A stretch of 44,941 nt of DNA from Betaproteobacteria bacterium (GCA_021298815.1 JAJTHE010000020.1:1-44941); one strand, 5' to 3'; shown: positions 8,801 through 16,971, counted from the stretch's first letter. The notes: generated by a model from the sequence alone, not told the origin. A program made the numbers and translations.

Positions 8801-8843
8801 GCTGGAGCGCGCGTTGCAGCGCGAGGCCGTTGCGTCCGCCTGA
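5841..8843 (+). CDS. FAD-linked 2-hydroxyacid oxidase fused to Fe-S/CCG subunit (D-lactate/glycolate dehydrogenase type)
   Basis: A 1000-residue fusion of GlcD-like and GlcF-like parts. An FAD-binding-4 domain comes first (IPVMPRGGGTSQCGQTVG, then GGMTGNNSCGSRSIHYGN and LLVGSEGTLAYS), followed by the FAD-oxidase C-terminal domain. Next come two Fe-S motifs: C579-x5-C585-x8-C594 ending in CPSY, and C639-x2-C642-x2-C645-x3-C649P. Two CCG-type domains close it (CCGRTF from about residue 794, GHCHQKSF and CCGMAGSFGYE). It would oxidise a D-2-hydroxyacid such as lactate, glycolate or 2-hydroxyglutarate and pass electrons to the respiratory chain. No N-terminal signal is visible. It begins 23 bases after the FrnE-like gene. 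The divergent glyoxylate aminotransferase makes glycolate or another route to glyoxylate attractive, but this is inference. Confidence 0.92.
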   Translation: MNAPAKPQEFTVHFHPRRGDGALADLLRREIEGDVLFDRFSRGRYSTDASIYQVDPVGVVIPKNDRDAETAFRIALDQGIPVMPRGGGTSQCGQTVGAALVIDLSRHVNQVLEFDKESRTVWVQPGIVLDHLNAWLKPHGLWYPVDVSTSAQATIGGMTGNNSCGSRSIHYGNMVDNVLAVEAITAAGDAFMFDESAPSHPVYRDLVDRVQAIVKRELEEIAFRYPDVIRNVAGYNLNRLAQPGFNMAHLLVGSEGTLAYSRRIKLKLSPLPVHKALGVCHFPTFRQAMDAAQYIVKLGPVAVEAVDRTMIGLARSNPAFLPIVDRCVKGDPDAILLVEFAGDGSPENQAENLKRLKQLTELMADQLGLPCGVVEITDAKLQKELWDVRKAGLNIMMSMKGDGKPVSFIEDCAVPLQHLADYTSRLTEVFHRNGTTGTWYAHASVGCLHVRPILDMRREGATQMRAIAEEAMALVREYKGAYSGEHGDGLVRSEWIEPFYGSKLTRAFEEVKDLFDPRGLLNPGKIVRPPKQDDRTLYRFKPGYASDPIETALDWSDTTEDPGAPGARSAGFSKAIEACNNNGHCRKFDAGTMCPSYRATGDEQHLTRGRANTLRLALSGQLGPDAFTSEEMYRTMELCVSCKGCRRECPTGVDMAKMKVEFLGHYKKKHGLTLRDKLVAFLPRYAPIASRFSGLMNLRNALPGLAALSEKFTGLSAKRALPTWHARPFRDGEVAAPLAGTGRAQEPVLEVVLLVDTFNRYFEPENTRAAVAVLQAAGYTVHTAKAADGERPLCCGRTFLSAGLVDEAKAEARRALDALKPYVERGVPVVGLEPSCLFGLRDEWQSMLPKSDAASVAAAAFLFEEFLAKELSAGRLRLPLQAIEQTKAVLHGHCHQKSFDAMPAVEQVLRLVPGLSVETIEATCCGMAGSFGYEAEHYDTSMKIGELSVLPKMRAAAQDALLVADGTSCRHQIRDGARREAVHVARVLERALQREAVASA

Positions 8844-8856
8844 TCCGGCGCCAGGG

Positions 8857-9402
8857 GTGGCGGAGCTGGCGGAGGGGACGCAGGCGAAGGTACTCGCGAG
8901 GCCGCGGCCGGGGCTCGTCCAGCTGATCGTGATCGCCCTGTTCCCCCTCGTGTTCCTGGCCGTGGGTACGTTCCTGCTGCTGCATGCAGGTCCGCGCCTG
9001 ATAGAGAGCCTCGCGGCGCGCGCGTGGCCCCAGGCGGACGGGCGCGTGACCGGCGCCGAACTGATCGAGGTCGGCCAGCAAGGCGGACAAGTCGCGGAAC
9101 GCGATCGCTCGTACGATGTGCGCATCCGATATTCGTTCGAGGCAGGTGGCCGCAGCTGGCAGGGCGAGCGCGACGGCATCTGGCGCGACCTGCGACCACT
9201 GCAGCCCGCGCGCGAGCGGCTGGCCGCGTTCCCGGAAGGCAAGGCCGTGCGCGTCTGGTACCACCCCGCGGATCCGCGGCGCTCGCTGCTCGATCCGATG
9301 GTCGGTGGCGGCACCTGGACGATGGTCATCGCCAGCGTCCCGTTGCTGGCGCTCGGGCTGGTGATGTCGGTGGGATTCGTGCGCGGCGTGCTGCGTGGCT
9401 GA
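8857..9402 (+). CDS. DUF3592-like membrane protein
   Basis: About 180 residues. A transmembrane helix near the N-terminus (LIVIALFPLVFLAVGTFLLL) and another at the C-terminus (MVIASVPLLALGLVMSVGFV) enclose an extracytoplasmic beta-rich domain with the DUF3592 features GRVTGAELIEV, YDVRIRYSFEAGGRSWQG and VRVWYHPADPRRSLL. The start is unsure: GTG at 8857 is used because the in-frame ATG at 8788 would overlap the oxidase by 56 bases. Its stop overlaps the GTG start of the MATE gene, so the two are translationally coupled. Function unknown. Confidence 0.72.
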   Translation: MAELAEGTQAKVLARPRPGLVQLIVIALFPLVFLAVGTFLLLHAGPRLIESLAARAWPQADGRVTGAELIEVGQQGGQVAERDRSYDVRIRYSFEAGGRSWQGERDGIWRDLRPLQPARERLAAFPEGKAVRVWYHPADPRRSLLDPMVGGGTWTMVIASVPLLALGLVMSVGFVRGVLRG

Positions 9403-10738
9403 ACCGATTACCCATCGCCAGGTATGGGCGATGGCCGGCCCGATCGTCCTCGCCAACGTCTCGGTGCCGCTGCTCGGCGCGGTCGACACCGCGGTGGTCG
9501 GGCACATCGGAGAGGTGCACTACATCGGCGCCGTGGCGATCGGCGCGATGCTGTTCAACTTCATCTACCACCTGTTCAACTGCCTGCGCATGGGCACCAC
9601 CGGGCCGACCGCGCAGGCGCGCGGCGCCGGCGACCATGCCGAGGTGCGCATGATGCTGGCGCGCGCGCTGCTGCTTGCAGCGATCGTCGGTGGCACGATG
9701 GTGGCCCTGCAGCTGCCGATCCTCGCACTGGCGTTCTGGGCGATCGACGCGAGCCCGCAGGTCGAGCACTACGCGCGCGAGTACTTCCTGGTCCGCGTCT
9801 GGGCATTGCCGGCCGTGTTCGGCACCTACGCGATCATCGGCTGGATGTACGGCCTGCGTAACGTGCGCACGCCGCTGGTGATCCTGCTGTTCACCAACGG
9901 CATCAACATCGCGCTCGACCTGCTGTTCGTGTTCGGCTTCGGCATGGGCGTGGCCGGCGTCGCGGCCGCGTCGCTGATCGCCGAGTACGCCGGGCTCGCG
10001 CTAGGCCTTGCCTTCGTCGCGCGCACGCTGCGCACCCTGCCCACGGGCGGTGTCGCCAGTCCGCTGATCGACGGCGTGCGCCTGCGCCGGATGGTCGCCA
10101 TCAACGGCGACATCGTGCTGCGCACGCTGTGCGTGGTGTCGGTGGTCGCGATCTTCATGGCGAAGAGCGCCGAGCTGGGCGACCTGCCGCTGGCGGCGAA
10201 CCAGGTTCTGCACCTGTTCCTGGTGTTCACCTCGTTCGGCCTGGACGGCTTCGCGCATGCCGCCGAGACGATCCTCGGCGAGGCGGTCGGCCGCAGGGAC
10301 GAGGCCGGCTTCCGCCAGGGACGGCGCATGGTGTTCCTGTGGGCTGGACTGGTCGGCCTGCTGTTCATGCTGGTCTATGCGCTGTTCGGCACCCTGTTCA
10401 TCGCGCTGCTCACCAGCATCCCGGAGGTGCGTGCGGCGGCGGCGGACTATCTCTGGTGGCCGGTGCTGATCCCGCTGGTGTCGGTCTGGGCCTACATGTA
10501 CGATGGGGTGTACCTCGCCGCGACGCGTACCCGGATCATGCGCAACACGGTGGTCGTGGCGTTCATCGGCTACCTTGCCGTGGTGCAGGTCGCGATGCCG
10601 CTGTTCGGCAACGCAGGCCTGTGGGCAGCGGTGGCCACCTTCCTGGGTCTGCGCGGGCTGCTGCTGCACCTGTACCTGCCGCGGGTAACCGGTTCGATCG
10701 CAGGCACGGCGGTGCCGGCATCGGCTGCGCGCAGCTGA
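9395..10738 (+). CDS. MATE-family efflux transporter (DinF/NorM-like)
   Basis: A 447-residue multidrug and toxin extrusion carrier with about twelve predicted membrane helices in two halves. The first helix carries the family motif AGPIVLANVSVPLLGAVDTA; the second half starts near MVAINGDIVLRTLCVVSVVA and contains GLDGFAHAAETILGEAVGRR. It would export cations or metabolites in exchange for Na+ or H+. The GTG start at 9395 overlaps the preceding stop. A second, broken copy of its last 45 or so codons is present at 17086-17235, with a 29-nt identical run (10561 aligned to 17088), showing a local duplication. Confidence 0.93.
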   Translation: MAEPITHRQVWAMAGPIVLANVSVPLLGAVDTAVVGHIGEVHYIGAVAIGAMLFNFIYHLFNCLRMGTTGPTAQARGAGDHAEVRMMLARALLLAAIVGGTMVALQLPILALAFWAIDASPQVEHYAREYFLVRVWALPAVFGTYAIIGWMYGLRNVRTPLVILLFTNGINIALDLLFVFGFGMGVAGVAAASLIAEYAGLALGLAFVARTLRTLPTGGVASPLIDGVRLRRMVAINGDIVLRTLCVVSVVAIFMAKSAELGDLPLAANQVLHLFLVFTSFGLDGFAHAAETILGEAVGRRDEAGFRQGRRMVFLWAGLVGLLFMLVYALFGTLFIALLTSIPEVRAAAADYLWWPVLIPLVSVWAYMYDGVYLAATRTRIMRNTVVVAFIGYLAVVQVAMPLFGNAGLWAAVATFLGLRGLLLHLYLPRVTGSIAGTAVPASAARS

Positions 10739-10744
10739 ACGCGG

Positions 10745-10950
10745 CCGGCCTTCGTCGGCGCAACCTGCGGTTCGGGACGGCAGCCCGGGACGCTCGATGG
10801 CGTCGCGTTCGGCATCCTCAGCGCGACGCGATTCTTCAGTGGCGCCACGGCCATCGGGTTTTCCCGATCGGGCGTCGTCCAGAGTGACCTCTACAGCCTG
10901 TGCTGCGCGAACAATGCGTGGGACATGACCACTTCCATCCCTGCGCGACG
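10745..10950 (+). pseudogene. Degenerate PEP-CTERM gene fragment (paralogue of 17419-18021)
   Basis: This stretch, in the gap after the MATE gene, reads in one frame as GTLDGVAFG followed directly by TRFFSGATAIGFSRSG, SDLYS and WDMTTS. The intact PEP-CTERM protein at 17419 has GTLDGGAFG, then about 55 residues later TRFFSVGNITGFSRDG, LDLYN and WDMATS. The fragment therefore has an internal deletion, no signal peptide and no C-terminal sorting motif, and it breaks off about 20 bases before the LysR stop. The rest of the 10739-10971 gap holds nothing else recognisable. Confidence 0.75.
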
Positions 10951-10971
10951 AAGGGCCGCGCGGCATGTCGA

Positions 10972-11952
10972 TCAGGCCAGCGCGCCGATCGGCGACAGCC
11001 GCCCCCGCAATTCGCCGACCTGGATCTTGCGCGAGCAGGCCTGGTGCACGGCGCGATGGAACGCCCGGATGGCCTGCGAGGGCCGGGTGTCGCGGCGCAT
11101 CGCGAAGGACAGTACCCAGTTGACCGAAGGGGATCGGATGGGAATGCTGCGCACCTTGTTCAGGTGGTGATCTTCCTGGGCGCCGGGATGGGTCATCAGC
11201 GTATAGCCCAGTCCCGCGCGCACGAGTTCGTTGGCCAGGGCGAGGCCGTCGACCTCCATCGCGACGTTCAGGCGCGCGCCGTATTTCGCGGCTGATGTCT
11301 CCGCCAGCAGGCGCAGCGCATGCGGCAGGGCCGGCAGTATCAGGGGCGCCTGTACGACCTGCCGCAGGGTGCAGGCGTCCCCCAGTCCCGCGCTGCCTTC
11401 CCATTGCTTCAGGGGCCGCGGCGGTGCGATCAGGCACATTTCCACCGACATCAGCGGCCGCACGTTGATCTCGCCAGAACTCGGCCGTCCCCAGAAGAGG
11501 CCCACATCGATGCGCCGGTCCAGCAGCCACTCTTCCAGGAAGCCGGAGTACCCTTCGGAAACGTGCACCCGCACGTCAGGGAACTGGCTGCGGTACTCGG
11601 AGAGCACGTCCGGCAGGAGCAACTGTCCGATGATGTTGGCTGTCCCGACGGCGAGCGACCCCGATGGCGTCGCGGCGCCCGCGCGCGCGTCGTCCCAGGC
11701 CTTCTCGGCCTGTCTGGCGAGGTCGCGCGATCGCGAGAGCAGGATGTCGCCTGCCTCCGTGACTGCAAGCTGGTGTCCCTTGCGATAGAGAAGCTCCACG
11801 CCGAGTTCCGCCTCGAGCCGGCGGACCTTTCGGCTGACCGCCGGCTGTGTCAGGCGCAAGGCCTCCGCTGCACGCGAAAAGCTGCCGAGTTCGGCGACCC
11901 GCACGAAGTACTGCAACGCCTTCAGATCTTTCAAGGCTGGAACCTTTCTCAT
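10972..11952 (-). CDS. LysR-family transcriptional regulator
   Basis: About 326 residues with the classic layout: N-terminal helix-turn-helix (LKALQYFVRVAELGSFSRAA then LRLTQPAVSRKVRRLEAELG), a linker helix, and a periplasmic-binding-like effector domain (GSLAVGTANIIGQLLLPDVL onward). The start at 11952 is one choice; in-frame starts exist at 11970 and at a GTG ending at 12003. None has a strong ribosome site, and 11952 leaves the 7-bp inverted repeat at 11959-11977 outside the gene. It diverges from hyuA/hyuB and the Bug gene and is the likely activator of that cassette, probably responding to the imported substrate. Confidence 0.92.
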   Translation of the reverse strand: MRKVPALKDLKALQYFVRVAELGSFSRAAEALRLTQPAVSRKVRRLEAELGVELLYRKGHQLAVTEAGDILLSRSRDLARQAEKAWDDARAGAATPSGSLAVGTANIIGQLLLPDVLSEYRSQFPDVRVHVSEGYSGFLEEWLLDRRIDVGLFWGRPSSGEINVRPLMSVEMCLIAPPRPLKQWEGSAGLGDACTLRQVVQAPLILPALPHALRLLAETSAAKYGARLNVAMEVDGLALANELVRAGLGYTLMTHPGAQEDHHLNKVRSIPIRSPSVNWVLSFAMRRDTRPSQAIRAFHRAVHQACSRKIQVGELRGRLSPIGALA

Positions 11953-11958
11953 ACGGAT

Positions 11959-11977
11959 CGGCATACTCATTATGCCG
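11959..11977. promoter_or_regulatory. Candidate LysR operator (inverted repeat)
   Basis: A perfect 7-bp inverted repeat, CGGCATA-N5-TATGCCG, lies between the divergent LysR and hydantoinase genes. LysR-type proteins bind interrupted dyads in such regions, often repressing themselves. It would fall inside the reading frame if the longest LysR start is used. Confidence 0.4.
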
Positions 11978-12037
11978 CAGCATGCATAGGCAACAGGATT
12001 CACGACCCGTACGATGCGTCAGCAAAAGGAGACGCGA

Positions 12038-12082
12038 ATGACATCCAGCAATCGCGCCCGGGTGCAGAAGCTGCCCCGATGA
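12038..12082 (+). CDS. 14-residue leader ORF coupled to hyuA
   Basis: A tiny ORF (MTSSNRARVQKLPR) with the best ribosome site of the region, AAAAGGAGA six bases before its ATG. Its TGA overlaps the hyuA ATG as ATGA. The hyuA start itself has no good ribosome site. The arrangement suggests that ribosomes load here and reinitiate on hyuA. It could also be an artefact of a start-site shift, since hyuA is in another frame. No similarity to a known leader peptide is recognised. Confidence 0.45.
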   Translation: MTSSNRARVQKLPR

Positions 12083-14142
12083 GGATCGTCGCCACCGATA
12101 CCGGAGGAACCTTCACGGACCTGGCCGCGTTCGACGCGCAAGCGGGGACGGTCGTCTATTCGAAGAGCCTGACCACCTACGGCGATTTCGTGAAGGGCGT
12201 GATCTCGGCGGCGGAGGTCGCCCGTGTAGACCTCGCTCCCGCTGGCCTGTTCAAGCACGGCACCACATTGGTGATCAACGCGTTGATCCAGCGCACCGGT
12301 GCGAAGACGGCGCTCGTCATGACCCGGGGCTTCCGCGACGTCCTCGAGATCGGCCGCGGCAACCGTCCCGAGCCGTTCAATCTCAACTACAGCAGGCACG
12401 CGACGCTCGTGCCGCGGGAGCTTCGTTTCGAAGTGGCGGAGCGTACGTCGGGTACAGGCGAGCCGCTCCTTGCGCCGAACCTGGACGACCTGGATGTGCT
12501 CGCCGACCGGTTGCGCGGGGAGGGTGTCGAGGCCGTCGCGGTTTCGTTCCTGAACGCGTACCTGCAGCCCCGGCACGAAGAGCAGGTCGTTGCCCGGTTG
12601 CGCGAGCGCCTGCCGGGCGTCTTCGTCACCTGCGGCTCCGAGTTGTCCCGCGAATGGTACGAGTACGAGCGGACGGCCACCTGCGCAGCGAATGCGTACG
12701 TGGGACCCCAGGTGACCGGCTACCTGCACGTGCTGCGCGAGCAGCTCGGGGCACACGGCTTCGCGGGAAGGATCTTCCTGATGGGATCCAACGGCGGAGT
12801 GCTCGGGCTGGAGGAGGCCGGGCGCGGGCCGCTCGCGCTGGTCGAGTCCGGCCCCGTGGGTGGCTGCATCGGCGCGGCGGCATACGCAGGCGCACTCGGC
12901 CTGGGCAAGGTGATCGCCTTCGACATGGGCGGCACCACCGCGAAGTGCGCGGTCGTCGAGGACGGTGCCTTCGATGTCAAGTCCGTCTATCACGTCGGGG
13001 GCTATGAGCGCGGCTTCCCGATCAGGGGCGCGGTGCTCGACATCGTCGAGGTGGGCGCCGGCGGCGGATCGATCGCCCATGTCGACGGGCAGGGCGGCCT
13101 GCGTGTCGGGCCCCGGTCCGCGGGCTCGACGCCCGGCCCTGCCGCCTACGGGCGCGGCGGCACCGAACCGACAATCACCGACGCCAATCTGATCCTCGGC
13201 CGCATAGACGCCGCGAGCTTCCTGGGAGGCACCATGAAGCTCGACCCTGCACTGGCGCACCACGCCATGCAGGCCAGGGTGGCCGTGGCGCTCGGCTACG
13301 AGGGTGCGGATGGCCTGGACCGCCTGGCCGACGGGATCGTCTCCATCGCGGCGGTGACGATGGCCGGCGCCATCAAGAAGGTCACCGTCGAGAAGGGCCT
13401 CGATCCGCGCGACTACGTGCTCTTCGCGTTCGGCGGCGGCGGGCCGCTTCATGCGGTCGAGCTGGCACGCCAGCTTTCGATCCCCGAGGTCATCGTCCCG
13501 CCGGAGCCCGGGAACTTCTCGGCGTTGGGAATGCTGCTGTCGGACTACCGTGTCGATCGGTCATCGACTTTCGTACGTGAGTTCAACGAGGCGAACATCG
13601 CGTCGGCGCTCGAACTTTCGGATTCGCTGAAGCAGGGCATCACCGAGGAGATCCGTGCCGAGTCGTCGACTGCGGCGATCGAGTACCAGCATTACTTCGA
13701 GATCCGGTACCGCGGCCAGGTGCATTCGATCCGCACGCAGGTCGGGCCCGAAGTTACCGCGGACGCGTTGCGTTCCCTGTTCGAACAGCTGTACCGCCGG
13801 CGCTATGGACACGCCGACGCGCGTGCGGCGCTCGAACTGGTGAGCGTCACCACCGTCGGGCTCGGTACCATGGACAAGCCGGACCTCGGGTCGCTGGCCA
13901 GGTTCGAGGGAAGCGACCGGTCGGCAAGCCCGTCGAAGCGGAGCGTGTATTTCCCGGGTGCGGGCCGGCTGGAGACGGCAGTGCATGCGCGCCGACTGTT
14001 GCCCCGCGGCTTCGCAGCGCACGGCCCGGCGCTGGTCGAGGAGTACGGATCGACCACCCTGGTCGGCCCGGGAGACCGCTTCGAGGTCGGCGTGCTCGGC
14101 GAACTGCGCATCCGTCTCGCAGCCAGGGAGGGAGGGCAATGA
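12079..14142 (+). CDS. hyuA: Hydantoinase/oxoprolinase subunit A (HyuA family)
   Basis: A 687-residue ATP-dependent amidohydrolase subunit. The N-terminal domain starts with the phosphate-binding motif RIVATDTGGTFTDLAAFD; the HyuA core carries FKHGTTLVINALIQRTGAKT, LVESGPVGGCIGAA, FDMGGTTAKCAVVEDG and GAGGGSIAHVD; FAFGGGGPLHAVELARQL lies toward the C-terminal part. The family hydrolyses cyclic amides (hydantoins, 5-oxoproline) or carboxylates ketones such as acetone with ATP; the substrate cannot be decided here. Its last four bases overlap the hyuB start (ATGA), so A and B are made as a pair. A Bug receptor follows and a divergent LysR gene precedes, forming an uptake-catabolism cassette. 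Confidence 0.92.
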   Translation: MRIVATDTGGTFTDLAAFDAQAGTVVYSKSLTTYGDFVKGVISAAEVARVDLAPAGLFKHGTTLVINALIQRTGAKTALVMTRGFRDVLEIGRGNRPEPFNLNYSRHATLVPRELRFEVAERTSGTGEPLLAPNLDDLDVLADRLRGEGVEAVAVSFLNAYLQPRHEEQVVARLRERLPGVFVTCGSELSREWYEYERTATCAANAYVGPQVTGYLHVLREQLGAHGFAGRIFLMGSNGGVLGLEEAGRGPLALVESGPVGGCIGAAAYAGALGLGKVIAFDMGGTTAKCAVVEDGAFDVKSVYHVGGYERGFPIRGAVLDIVEVGAGGGSIAHVDGQGGLRVGPRSAGSTPGPAAYGRGGTEPTITDANLILGRIDAASFLGGTMKLDPALAHHAMQARVAVALGYEGADGLDRLADGIVSIAAVTMAGAIKKVTVEKGLDPRDYVLFAFGGGGPLHAVELARQLSIPEVIVPPEPGNFSALGMLLSDYRVDRSSTFVREFNEANIASALELSDSLKQGITEEIRAESSTAAIEYQHYFEIRYRGQVHSIRTQVGPEVTADALRSLFEQLYRRRYGHADARAALELVSVTTVGLGTMDKPDLGSLARFEGSDRSASPSKRSVYFPGAGRLETAVHARRLLPRGFAAHGPALVEEYGSTTLVGPGDRFEVGVLGELRIRLAAREGGQ

Positions 14143-15866
14143 ACGAGGTCGCGCGCATGCAGGAGCTGGAGCCGATCGATGCCGTGCAGCTCGAGATCAT
14201 CAGGCAGCTCCTGCAGTCCATCCCCGACGAGGTCGAGACGGACCTCACCCGCACGGCCTTCAGCCCCCTGATCTATGAATACAAGGACTACGCGGTCGGG
14301 ATCGTCGACGTGAAGGGGCGCCTGATCGCGCAGTCCAGGGGCGGCATCCCGATCTTCCTGGCCAACGCTCTGGGGCTCGCCGTGCTCGACGGTGTGGCCA
14401 TGTATGCCGATGAAGGTATCGGCGCGGGTGACGTGATCATCACGAACCATGCCGGCACCCTGGGGCAGCACCTGAACAACGTCGTGATGTTCGCCCCGGT
14501 CATGGATCGTGGCGATGCCGGCCGCATCGTCGCGTTCATGGCGATCCTCGCGCACTGGACCGACGTGGGTGGCCGCTACGTCGGCTCGTCCGCATCGAAC
14601 GACACTACCGAAATCTTCCAGGAGGGGATCCAGTTCCGGAGCGTCAAGCTGCGCCGTGGGGGCCTGCCGGTCGCGGAGACGTACCGGATGATCGAGTACA
14701 ACACGCGCTTCCCGGCGATGGTCCTGGGCGACGTCGAGGCGCAACTCGCGGGATGCGTCAAGGGCGCCGCGCTGTTCGAGGCGCTGATCGGCAAGTTCGG
14801 TGCGACCCGGCTGCTCGATGCAATCTCCACCCTGTGGGCGCGGTCCGAGGCGGCAGCGCGCAAGGCGGTCGCAGCGATGCCGGACGGCGTCTACCGGGCC
14901 GCTTCCTTCCTCGACAACGATGGCATCGAACTGGACAGGCGCATCGAGTGCCCGGTCACGGTGCGCATAGAAGGCGAGCGGTTCATCGTCGATTTCTCCG
15001 CGATATCGCCGCAGGTGCGCGGCCCGTTCAACTCCGGGCGCGATGGAGGCGGCATCGCCAGCGCACGGATCGCCTTCAAGTACCTCACCACCCCGGATGA
15101 GCCCGCGAACGAAGGCAGCTTCGCGCCGCTCGAGGTGATCCTCCCGGACGGGAAGTTCCTGAGTGCCTCGGCAACGGCGCCGATGGCCCGCTACAGCGCA
15201 CCGCTCGGCACGGTGGTGGATACCATCATCCATGCGATTGAAGAAGCCGCGCCGATGGCCATTGCGGCGGGCCACCACGCCTCGATGGGCTCGCACCGGT
15301 TCCAGGGTCGAAATCCCGGCACCGGCCAGCTGTTCAGCCACCTGGACACCGCGCTGGGTGGCTGGGGCGGGTCGCATCGCTGCGATGGTTCAGGCCCCTT
15401 CAAGACGATGGCTCACGGCGACACGCTCGACGTGCCCGTCGAGGTGCAGGAGGCGATGTACGGCCTGCATCTCGAGCGCATCGAGTTCCGCCAGGATTCC
15501 GGCGGACCGGGGAAGCACCGCGGCGGGCTCGGCCTGATCAAGGTGTACGCCATCAAGCACCCCGTGAAGCTGACCCTTACCTTCGAGCGCAACGGCTGCC
15601 CGCCCTGGGGTGTCCGTGGCGGCAGCGCAGGCACGCCCAATCATGTCGAGGTCCAGCGCGCGGGAGAGGCCGGATGCGCCCGGTTCCTGAAGGTCAACGA
15701 CCTGGCGTTGCTGCCGGGCGACAGAGTCATCATCTACACCGGCGGCGGTGGCGGTTTCGGCCCCGCCTCGGAGCGCGACGCGGCTGCGATCGCGCTGGAT
15801 GTCAGACGCGGGTACGTCTCCGAGGAGGCGGCACGCACCCTGTACTCGAACGACCGTCCGGGGTGA
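14139..15866 (+). CDS. hyuB: Hydantoinase/oxoprolinase subunit B (HyuB family)
   Basis: A 575-residue partner of the upstream subunit. Family motifs are present: IRQLLQSIPDEVETDLTRTA, YKDYAVGIVDVKGRLIAQSR, DVIITNHAGTLGQHLNNVVM and, near the C-terminus, FRQDSGGPGKHRGGLGLIKV and GGGGGFGPASERD. Length is normal for HyuB. Its ATG overlaps the hyuA stop. It would form the hetero-oligomer that cleaves or carboxylates the substrate. The Bug gene begins 94 bases downstream. Confidence 0.92.
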   Translation: MNEVARMQELEPIDAVQLEIIRQLLQSIPDEVETDLTRTAFSPLIYEYKDYAVGIVDVKGRLIAQSRGGIPIFLANALGLAVLDGVAMYADEGIGAGDVIITNHAGTLGQHLNNVVMFAPVMDRGDAGRIVAFMAILAHWTDVGGRYVGSSASNDTTEIFQEGIQFRSVKLRRGGLPVAETYRMIEYNTRFPAMVLGDVEAQLAGCVKGAALFEALIGKFGATRLLDAISTLWARSEAAARKAVAAMPDGVYRAASFLDNDGIELDRRIECPVTVRIEGERFIVDFSAISPQVRGPFNSGRDGGGIASARIAFKYLTTPDEPANEGSFAPLEVILPDGKFLSASATAPMARYSAPLGTVVDTIIHAIEEAAPMAIAAGHHASMGSHRFQGRNPGTGQLFSHLDTALGGWGGSHRCDGSGPFKTMAHGDTLDVPVEVQEAMYGLHLERIEFRQDSGGPGKHRGGLGLIKVYAIKHPVKLTLTFERNGCPPWGVRGGSAGTPNHVEVQRAGEAGCARFLKVNDLALLPGDRVIIYTGGGGGFGPASERDAAAIALDVRRGYVSEEAARTLYSNDRPG

Positions 15867-15960
15867 GCAGGTCGCCCCCTGGATTCGAGAAGCCCACCCG
15901 GCCTGTCCGCCGGACATGAAGATGCATCTGCCCGGAACATCGACCCGACTGGAGACGACC

Positions 15961-16950
15961 ATGTTGAATTCCATCCCGCAGGTGACGGCAGCCTTCGCCA
16001 TGGCTGCCGCCGTCGCGATCGTACCGGCAAGGGTACAGGCGCAGGCGAACGACGGCGCGTTCCCGCAGCGGCCGCTGCGGATGGTCGTTCCCTTTCCGGC
16101 GGGCGGCGGCGTCGATTCGGTTGCGCGCGTGCTGTCCGACCGCCTGTCGGCGAGCCTGCGCCAGCCGGTGCTGGTCGACAACCGCCCGGGGGCTGGTGGC
16201 TCCGTCGGAACCCTGCTGGTCGCGCGCGCCCCGGCCGACGGACATACGCTGCTGCTGAACACCAACGGCCACGCGATCCTGCCCCACCTGCAGAAGACGG
16301 ACTGGGACCCCGTGGTGGACTTCGTTCCCGTGTCGCAGGTCCTGGTGCTGCCCATGATGGTGTTCACCAACGCGAGTTCGCCCCTGAAGACCCTGAAGGA
16401 CCTGGTCGCGGCGGCCAAGGCGAACCCCGGCAAGGTCTCTTACGGATCGTCCGGCATCGGCGGGCCCATCCATCTCGGCATGGAGATGTTCGCCAGCCGC
16501 GCCGGGATCAAGCTGCTGCACTCGCCGTATCGCGGCAATGCACCCATGGTCACCGCGCTGCTCGGTGGCGAGGTCGACCTCACGCTGGACACCCTTGCCG
16601 TCTCCTTTCCGCAGGTGCGCGCGGGCAAGTTCCGCGCCCTCGCCACGACCAGCCCCGTGCGGTTGAAGCTCGCGCCCGAAGTCCCCACGGTGAGTGAGGC
16701 CGGCGTGCCCGGCTTCGACTACCTGGGCTGGCAGGGCATCTTCGCGCCCGCGGGCACGCCGGCGCCGATCATTGCCCGGCTGAGCAGCGAACTCATGAAG
16801 ATCCTCGAGGTGCCTGCGGTGCGCCAGCGGCTCGAAGAGCTTGGCTACGATCCTCGCAGTTCGACGCCGTCAGCGTTCGCTGCGATCGTGAAGGAAGATT
16901 CGGTCCGGTACCGCAAAGCGATCGCCGAAGCCGGGATCAAGGGCGAATAG
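15961..16950 (+). CDS. Bug/TctC-family solute-binding receptor
   Basis: A 329-residue periplasmic receptor. A signal peptide (AAFAMAAAVAIVPARVQAQA) precedes the mature start RPLRMVVPFPAGGGVDSVAR. Other family marks are RQPVLVDNRPGAGGS, ADGHTLLLNTNG, YGSSGIGGPIHLGMEMFAS and LLHSPYRGNAPMVTALLGGE. The start at 15961 is chosen because GGAGACG lies just upstream; an in-frame ATG at 15916 is possible. It is the last gene of the LysR-hyuA-hyuB cassette and probably binds the substrate of that enzyme. No TTT membrane subunits are nearby. Confidence 0.93.
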   Translation: MLNSIPQVTAAFAMAAAVAIVPARVQAQANDGAFPQRPLRMVVPFPAGGGVDSVARVLSDRLSASLRQPVLVDNRPGAGGSVGTLLVARAPADGHTLLLNTNGHAILPHLQKTDWDPVVDFVPVSQVLVLPMMVFTNASSPLKTLKDLVAAAKANPGKVSYGSSGIGGPIHLGMEMFASRAGIKLLHSPYRGNAPMVTALLGGEVDLTLDTLAVSFPQVRAGKFRALATTSPVRLKLAPEVPTVSEAGVPGFDYLGWQGIFAPAGTPAPIIARLSSELMKILEVPAVRQRLEELGYDPRSSTPSAFAAIVKEDSVRYRKAIAEAGIKGE

Positions 16951-16971
16951 GACGGCACCCAGGCGGCATCC

